A stretch of DNA of 64,000 nucleotides from NCBI GenBank assembly GCA_947630135.1, contig CANRGH010000002.1, positions 144,376-208,375 of the forward strand, given 5' to 3'. The position numbers and the translations under genes are program-made. This DNA comes from an uncultured Monoglobus sp. GTDB taxonomy: Bacteria > Bacillota > Clostridia > Monoglobales > Monoglobaceae. Under the pieces are notes generated by a model, which was not told where the DNA came from, ran no database searches, and was given only the letters and a program-made list of their open reading frames with translations. Positions 59,226 through 64,000 of the stretch are shown piece by piece; position 1 is the first letter of the stretch, and every line of letters begins with the position of its first letter.

Positions 59226-61256
59226 ATGAATGTTAAAAAAGTATTAGCGATCATCGCCGCGGCGGGATTAGTTGTTTCATCTTCGGCTTATGCAGCGGAA
59301 GCGGATGGTATACCGCCCGAACCGCCCGCGGCAAATGAAAATGTTGGCGAACAGCCGCCGGAGATGCCAAACGATCAGCAGCCGCCCGAAATGCCAAACA
59401 ATCAGCAGCCGCCCGAAATGCCAAACAATCAGCAGCCGCCGGAAATGTCAAACGGTCAGCAGCCGCAAATGAATGTTAAACTGCCGTTTACCGATGTCAC
59501 TGACGACGCGTGGTATTATGACGCGGTAGCAATGATGTATGGCATGGGAATAATAAAGGGCACATCGGATACGGAATTTTCACCCGAAGGCACATTAAGT
59601 GCCGCACAGATTTTGACAATGCTCTATCGTACAGACGGCGGCACGGACAGCGATGATATATGGTACGCATCGGCAATGAACTGGGCAGCGGCAAACGGTA
59701 TAATAGGAGAAAATCTCGACTTTGCGTCCGCGCCCGAAGAAGATATAACGCGCGAGGATATGATGCTTGTGATATATAATTATCTTGTATATAAAAATGA
59801 GTTGCCGGAAGGACAATCCGACTTGTCCGAATTTACCGACGGCATTGATGTGTCCGATTACGCTCTGACTGCGGTGAAATCACTTGTAGGCGCGGAAATA
59901 ATTCAGGGCGATGGTGATACGCTTCGCCCCAAATCAACATTAACGCGCGCGGAGACGGCAACAATTATGAGCCGCATTATAAAGCCGCAGTCACCGTCCG
60001 ACGGTATGAATGGCGGGCCCGGCGGAACGCCTCCGGGCGGCTTCGGCGGCAGCGAAGAAGTGACGCAAGGCACAGCGGCGAATACTGTTTCCGAAGACGG
60101 CAGCCTTAAGAATATGTCATATGAATCTTCGGGTGACGACGAGAATGCATTGCGTATTGACGGAGCGGCGGTTATGCTTGACGGGATCTCCGTAAACAAA
60201 TCAGGCGGCGCGTCGTCAAATACGGAGAACGGAGATTTCTATGGACAGAATGCCGCACTGCTCGCAACAAACGGTGCAAACGTTACGATAACAAAAGCGG
60301 ATATAAAATCCGACGCAAAAAACGGAAACGGTGTATTCAGCTACGGTAAGGGTACAGTTGTAAATATTTCAGATTCGACTATAACAACCGAAAATGATAA
60401 TTCCGGCGGAATTCAAACCACCGGCGGCGGAACAACAAATGCAGAAAATTTGACTGTCGACACATCCGGCAATTCCGCTGCGGCGATACGCTCCGACAGG
60501 GGCGGCGGTACGGTTACTGCTGACGGCGGAACATATACATCGAACGGCTATAACTCGCCCGCCGTATATTCAACAGCCGATATTACCGTAAAGAACGCGG
60601 AGCTTACGGCAAATAATTCCGAAGCGCTTGTTATTGAGGGAAAAAACTCTATCGCGCTCGAAAACTGTACAGTCTCGGGCAATATGAGTGATACAAAAGG
60701 ATCAAGCTCTGACGAGAATGTGCATAACGTTATGATATATCAGTCCATGTCGGGCGACGCGGATGTGGGAACCTCGAGCTTTTCCATGAATGGCGGTACG
60801 CTTACGGGAATCAACGGAGATATGATTTATGTCACCAATACGCACGCGGTAATTTCTTTGTCCGGCGTTAAGATAGTTAATAAGGATGCAGACGGATGCT
60901 TGATGCGTGTGACCGGAAACAGCGCGTCGCGCGGCTGGGGCAAGGCCGGCTCAAACGGCGCGCAGGCGGAGTTCACGGCTGATAATCAGATCTTAAACGG
61001 TGATATTATTGTTGATACGATTTCCTCGCTTGATATGCGATTGACGAATAAATCCGAGTTCACCGGAACTGTCAACATCACAGAAAACGTTCAGGACGGC
61101 GCGGCCGTCGCAAATAACGCAGTGATCACGATTGACGAGGGTTCCGTATGGACACTTACGGGTGATTGCGTGATCACGTCCATTGAAAATCACGGCACGA
61201 TCAATTATAACGGACACACAATCACGCTTGCCGACGGCACGGTACTTGGTGAATAA
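59226..61256 (+). CDS. SLH-anchored beta-helix surface protein
   Basis: 676 aa. Signal peptide 1-23 (ending SSAYAA). Residues 41-80 hold four QQPPEMPN-type 8-9-aa repeats. SLH domains at about 87-260 (LPFTDVTDDAWYYDAV, then ITREDMMLVIYNYL, then LTRAETATIMSRII) would bind the wall polymer. Residues about 285-676 form a parallel beta-helix with short S/T/N-rich rungs (ANVTITKADI, TTNAENLTVDTSG). No enzymatic residues recognised; probably a surface adhesin or scaffold. AGGAGG precedes the ATG. Confidence 0.85.
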   Translation: MNVKKVLAIIAAAGLVVSSSAYAAEADGIPPEPPAANENVGEQPPEMPNDQQPPEMPNNQQPPEMPNNQQPPEMSNGQQPQMNVKLPFTDVTDDAWYYDAVAMMYGMGIIKGTSDTEFSPEGTLSAAQILTMLYRTDGGTDSDDIWYASAMNWAAANGIIGENLDFASAPEEDITREDMMLVIYNYLVYKNELPEGQSDLSEFTDGIDVSDYALTAVKSLVGAEIIQGDGDTLRPKSTLTRAETATIMSRIIKPQSPSDGMNGGPGGTPPGGFGGSEEVTQGTAANTVSEDGSLKNMSYESSGDDENALRIDGAAVMLDGISVNKSGGASSNTENGDFYGQNAALLATNGANVTITKADIKSDAKNGNGVFSYGKGTVVNISDSTITTENDNSGGIQTTGGGTTNAENLTVDTSGNSAAAIRSDRGGGTVTADGGTYTSNGYNSPAVYSTADITVKNAELTANNSEALVIEGKNSIALENCTVSGNMSDTKGSSSDENVHNVMIYQSMSGDADVGTSSFSMNGGTLTGINGDMIYVTNTHAVISLSGVKIVNKDADGCLMRVTGNSASRGWGKAGSNGAQAEFTADNQILNGDIIVDTISSLDMRLTNKSEFTGTVNITENVQDGAAVANNAVITIDEGSVWTLTGDCVITSIENHGTINYNGHTITLADGTVLGE

Positions 61257-61288
61257 TATTATCGGTATAAATAACTATAAAACAAAAG

Positions 61289-61323
61289 CGAACAGGGTAT
61301 TTATTGACCCATGTTCGTTTTTG
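61289..61323 (+). terminator. terminator of the SLH/beta-helix gene
   Basis: CGAAC/GTTCG with inner GGGT/ACCC, then TTTTTGTTG. Confidence 0.75.
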
Positions 61324-61328
61324 TTGTT

Positions 61329-61496
61329 TTATTGAATATTCAAGACCTTTGTCACGTTATAAATATTGTAATAGCGGTACCCTGTATTTTCATCGACGCG
61401 CGGGGACAAAAGACCTCTGATTTCCATACGCAGAATAGTTGAACGCGAAACGCCGCAGCATTTGCACACCTGACCTATCGTAAATAATTTTTTCAA
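61329..61496 (-). CDS. 55-aa stand-alone MerR DNA-binding domain (partial duplicate)
   Basis: An intact frame from TTG 61496 to TAA 61329-61331 encodes KKLFTIGQVCKCCGVSRST and continues through a MerR helix-turn-helix and wing (RGLLSPRVDENTGYRYY), ending VTKVLNIQ. It copies the first 55 residues of the MerR gene at 62986-63828, with one in-frame codon deletion and few changes, and lacks the effector domain. Its promoter and ribosome site are also copied. It may be a decaying fragment or a functional HTH-only competitor. The preserved frame favours neither decisively. Confidence 0.6.
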   Translation of the reverse strand: MKKLFTIGQVCKCCGVSRSTILRMEIRGLLSPRVDENTGYRYYNIYNVTKVLNIQ

Positions 61497-61543
61497 AAAA
61501 ATCACTCCTGACTATTGACTTGTTCATAGGTGATTATGTTATT

Positions 61544-61572
61544 ATTATATTGTGTATAAAGAAAAATGTCAA
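61544..61572 (-). promoter_or_regulatory. duplicated MerR-type promoter
   Basis: Minus strand TTGACA (61572-61567), 17-base spacer, TATAAT (61549-61544). The surrounding DNA from about 61330 to 61590 copies 63658-63920. Confidence 0.75.
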
Positions 61573-61624
61573 TATATAAAAGCTTTTGGCGTATTATATA
61601 TAAAAAATAAAGGAGGAGATCAAA

Positions 61625-61816
61625 ATGATTAATTGTGACAACAACAGACCCTGCCCATGTACATATGACTGCCCGAGGCACGGTAAATGCTGTGCCTGCG
61701 TGGCGCATCACCGTGACAATAATGAGGGCGTCCCGGGCTGCTTCTTTTCAAAAGAAGCGGAGGCGACCTACGACAGGAGCATTGAAAATCTGGCAAGGGA
61801 TAACGGACTTATATAA
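61625..61816 (+). CDS. DUF6485-like Cys-rich small protein
   Basis: 63 aa with CPCTYDCPRHGKCCACVAHHR, followed by GVPGCFF: a zinc- or metal-binding Cys/His arrangement typical of small DUF6485-like clostridial proteins. Function unknown. AAAGGAGGAG precedes the ATG. It lies 52 bases upstream of the sugar-binding lipoprotein and is probably co-transcribed. Confidence 0.7.
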   Translation: MINCDNNRPCPCTYDCPRHGKCCACVAHHRDNNEGVPGCFFSKEAEATYDRSIENLARDNGLI

Positions 61817-61868
61817 GTCTCAGGCAGGAAACGCGCGATTAATAATTCAGAATTGGAGGACAGGAAAA

Positions 61869-62981
61869 ATGAGAAAAATAATCACGTTATTTATAACGGT
61901 CGCCCTGATAACAACTTGTCTGGCGGGCTGCTCAACAAAAGAAAATGATCCGGTGGGAAATAATCCGGTGGAAGGGAAAAAGGTAGCATATATCATGTAT
62001 ATGTCTTCCTCGCCCATTTTTGAGCTGTGGTCGGAGTCATTTACAAAGACGGCGGAAGCCCTCGGCATGGAGGCGGACACTTTTTTCTGCGAGGACAGCA
62101 ACGAGGAATGGAAGAACAGGATTTTGCAATGCGCAAAAGACGGCTATGACGGACTTCTGGTGTCACATGGCGGAGTAGATTATGCGTGGGAATTTCTGAC
62201 GGACGTGTTGGAAGAATACCCAAATCTGAAAATAGCGACCTTTGACACCTCTTTCAGAAATGAAAACGGAGAAACGAAAACGATTGACGGCGTGGTTCAG
62301 CTGTTCCAGCAGGACTCCGAACTTGCGGCGGCCCTGGTGGAGGAAATTCTGGCCATGTATCCGGACAAAGCTGCGAAAAACGAACCGGTTAATATCCTGC
62401 AGGTACAGGAGGAAAACTACATTATCGCTTTTGACCGCCGCCAGGCCGGCTATCAGCTTTATGAAACGGATGGTCGGATAAAGACGCTGGATCAGATTGC
62501 TACGGAGGATCACTTAAACCCGGTATCTTCTATGCAGGAAGCGGCAAAGAACATTATCGGAAAATACAATGACGGTGAAATAGACGCCATATGGTGCTGC
62601 TATGACGCCTATGCCAGGGGAGTATATAAAGCCCTGCGGGAATTAGGCAGCGATATTCCAATGGTGTCGGTAGATATATGCGACGAGGATATTCAGCTTA
62701 TGGCGGAAGGCAAAAACTGGAAGGCATGCGCCACTACCAACTGGGCGCTGAACGGAGAGTTTGCCTGCCGGGTGCTGGCTTTGGAAATGGCCGGACAGTA
62801 TGACGATATCAAAGCGGCTCCCTGCTACTATGAAGACCCGGGAATGTGGATGGAGATCCCGTCCGTGGTGGTGACGCAGGAACAGGTTATGTCCGGACAG
62901 AATATCACCGTAAAAAATCTTTCTGATGTTGCAGAGGACGCCTATACTGACAGAAGCTTTATGCCCTCATGTTCTTTGTGA
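61869..62981 (+). CDS. orphan sugar-type ABC substrate-binding lipoprotein
   Basis: 370-aa periplasmic-binding-protein type 1 fold. Lipobox LAGC with lipidated C21. Starting strand KKVAYIMYMSSSPIFELWSES, then LVSHGGVD, DAIWCCYDAYARG and VSVDICDED resemble ribose/galactose/rhamnose-binding proteins. No ATPase or permease gene is adjacent, so it may act as a sensor or borrow a transporter. GGAGG precedes ATG 61869; the frame extends upstream without a site. Regulation by the downstream, oppositely oriented MerR gene is possible. Confidence 0.82.
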   Translation: MRKIITLFITVALITTCLAGCSTKENDPVGNNPVEGKKVAYIMYMSSSPIFELWSESFTKTAEALGMEADTFFCEDSNEEWKNRILQCAKDGYDGLLVSHGGVDYAWEFLTDVLEEYPNLKIATFDTSFRNENGETKTIDGVVQLFQQDSELAAALVEEILAMYPDKAAKNEPVNILQVQEENYIIAFDRRQAGYQLYETDGRIKTLDQIATEDHLNPVSSMQEAAKNIIGKYNDGEIDAIWCCYDAYARGVYKALRELGSDIPMVSVDICDEDIQLMAEGKNWKACATTNWALNGEFACRVLALEMAGQYDDIKAAPCYYEDPGMWMEIPSVVVTQEQVMSGQNITVKNLSDVAEDAYTDRSFMPSCSL

Positions 62982-62985
62982 CGCA

Positions 62986-63828
62986 TTAAGAACGGTTTTT
63001 GATCAATCCGCTTCTGCTTAACCTGTCGATATCTTCCTTGTCTAGATCCTCGATCGGGACGATAAGGCGCGACACGTAATTTTCCTGCAAAAATTCTTTG
63101 GCGGTGTAACCGCTTACGATACCTATGCCGCGTTTAAAGCCCGTGGGCTTCAGACCGAGAGCGCGGATCTTTTCGTCAAACTCGGCATACGCTTTGCTTG
63201 TGGCTTGTTCATTCCCGTAGCACAGCATAGAAAACGCGGTGCAGCTTGGATAAAACACGGTGTTGTCATCGGCGCAGGACGGCTCAAGGGGAACACAGCA
63301 AATATAAGTATTTGCGTCTTCGTTTTCTCGCCCTTCATTGTTATTTATAACAAAAAGCCGTTCCGATATAAGAGGTTTGTAGCCCTTTTCCACGACCTCG
63401 CCGAAAAGATTATACATGTCGCGGTATTTGTCGCTCCAGCTCGTGCCCTTAAATTCTTTTTGGTAACAGACATATTCGGGCAGTGTTATGATTTCAAATT
63501 GAAGGTGCTGCTTATCGTCCATCCTCAGCTTCATTTCCTCATACGCTCTTGTAAGAAGCGCGATACGGCTTTCGAGCGCGGAAAGAAGTTCGGGCGATTT
63601 GCCGTTTGACGCATAGTATGAATATGCGTCGTCATAAGTAAGTCCCATATTCAAAAACATTTGAATATGCAAGACCTTTGTCACGTTATAAATATCGTAA
63701 TAGCGGTACCCTGTGTTTTCATCGACGCGCGCGGGGGACAAAAGACCTCTGTCCTCCATACGCAGAATAGTCGAGCGCGAAACACCGCAGCATTTGCACA
63801 CCTGACCTATCGTAAATAAATTTTTCAA
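62986..63828 (-). CDS. MerR-family regulator with GyrI-like effector domain
   Basis: 280 aa. N-terminal MerR HTH (FTIGQVCKCCGVSRS, RGLLSP, GYRYYDIYNV), a dimerising helix near 75-110 (LLSALESRIALLTRAYEEMK) and a C-terminal ligand-binding domain of BltR/TipAS-GyrI type (about 120-280). Members sense drugs or small molecules. Translation starts at TTG 63828, with AGGAGTGA upstream. Its first 55 codons and promoter are duplicated at 61329-61590. Confidence 0.9.
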   Translation of the reverse strand: MKNLFTIGQVCKCCGVSRSTILRMEDRGLLSPARVDENTGYRYYDIYNVTKVLHIQMFLNMGLTYDDAYSYYASNGKSPELLSALESRIALLTRAYEEMKLRMDDKQHLQFEIITLPEYVCYQKEFKGTSWSDKYRDMYNLFGEVVEKGYKPLISERLFVINNNEGRENEDANTYICCVPLEPSCADDNTVFYPSCTAFSMLCYGNEQATSKAYAEFDEKIRALGLKPTGFKRGIGIVSGYTAKEFLQENYVSRLIVPIEDLDKEDIDRLSRSGLIKNRS

Positions 63829-63876
63829 AAAAAATCACTCCTAACTATTAACTTGTTCATAGGTGAATATGTTATT

Positions 63877-63905
63877 ATTATACTGTGTATAAAGAAAAAT
63901 GTCAA
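63877..63905 (-). promoter_or_regulatory. promoter of the MerR gene
   Basis: Minus strand TTGACA (63905-63900), 17-base spacer, TATAAT (63882-63877). The remaining 95 bases to the window end show nothing certain. Confidence 0.8.
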
Positions 63906-64000
63906 TATATAAAAGCTTTTGACGCACGTCAATCTAATTTTGAAATAGAATTGTAACCCAAACAATCCCAAAACATGATATACTTAATAAGGGTGACAAA

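Overview
The window reads as chromosome of an endospore-forming member of the Clostridia (Bacillota). Supporting signs are the sporulation genes yqfC, yqfD and bofA, the phoH-ybeY-dgkA-era cluster, the ruvX-yrzB(DUF1292) pair, strong AGGAGG ribosome sites, consensus TTGACA/TATAAT promoters and surface proteins anchored by SLH domains. Base composition is moderate to fairly GC-rich in housekeeping genes and AT-richer in some surface or accessory genes. A pectate lyase, a GH26-like glycosidase and several signal-peptide surface proteins suggest a gut or plant-fibre-associated lifestyle (inference).

Layout. 1-5.7 kb: methionine/cysteine gene metY, a NYN-LOTUS protein, a two-component system with a DUF3783 gene, yaaL and a RelE toxin-antitoxin pair. 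5.7-9 kb: a possible small RNA, a 284-bp tandem duplication, a secreted protein, a strongly structured 143-nt RNA candidate and a 55-aa peptide gene. 9-17.6 kb: cysK, pectate lyase, the yqfC-to-era operon and pfkA, all on the minus strand. 18-30 kb: one 12-kb gene for a 4,003-aa adhesin (beta-helix regions, 14 isopeptide-type domains, InlB-type repeats, SLH anchor) with a consensus promoter and an upstream G10 tract. 30-34.5 kb: serC-serA, a composite repeat zone, RNase P RNA and a second toxin-antitoxin pair. 34.9-40.1 kb: a leucine-rich-repeat surface protein behind an attenuator-like leader, then secF/secD and a small membrane protein.

40.7-46.6 kb holds a stripped phage module (tail-like protein, portal, S24 repressor, late-regulator-like protein, TerL) with no integrase, head, tape-measure or lysis gene. 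It ends directly against ruvX-yrzB. 47.5-50.4 kb is a complete preQ1 operon, queD-queE-folE-queC-queF. 50.4-54.0 kb is the most unusual metabolic block: a HisD-like enzyme and a HisB-like enzyme, both with substituted key residues, followed by a HAD phosphatase and a lone fumarase beta subunit. 54-59 kb: a membrane-anchored unknown, bofA, dusB, a short proB and a GH26-like secreted enzyme. 59-64 kb: an SLH/beta-helix protein, a duplicated 55-aa HTH-only copy of a MerR regulator, a DUF6485 Cys-rich protein, an orphan sugar-binding lipoprotein and the full MerR regulator.

Best candidates for something new: (i) the HisD-like/HisB-like/HAD/fumarase-beta cluster; (ii) the terminator/antiterminator leader of the LRR protein; (iii) the 143-nt structured RNA at 8638-8780, possibly HEARO/IsrB-omega-RNA-like; (iv) the reduced phage packaging module; (v) the HTH-only MerR duplicate. 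All functional calls rest on reading motifs by eye; no database search was possible.
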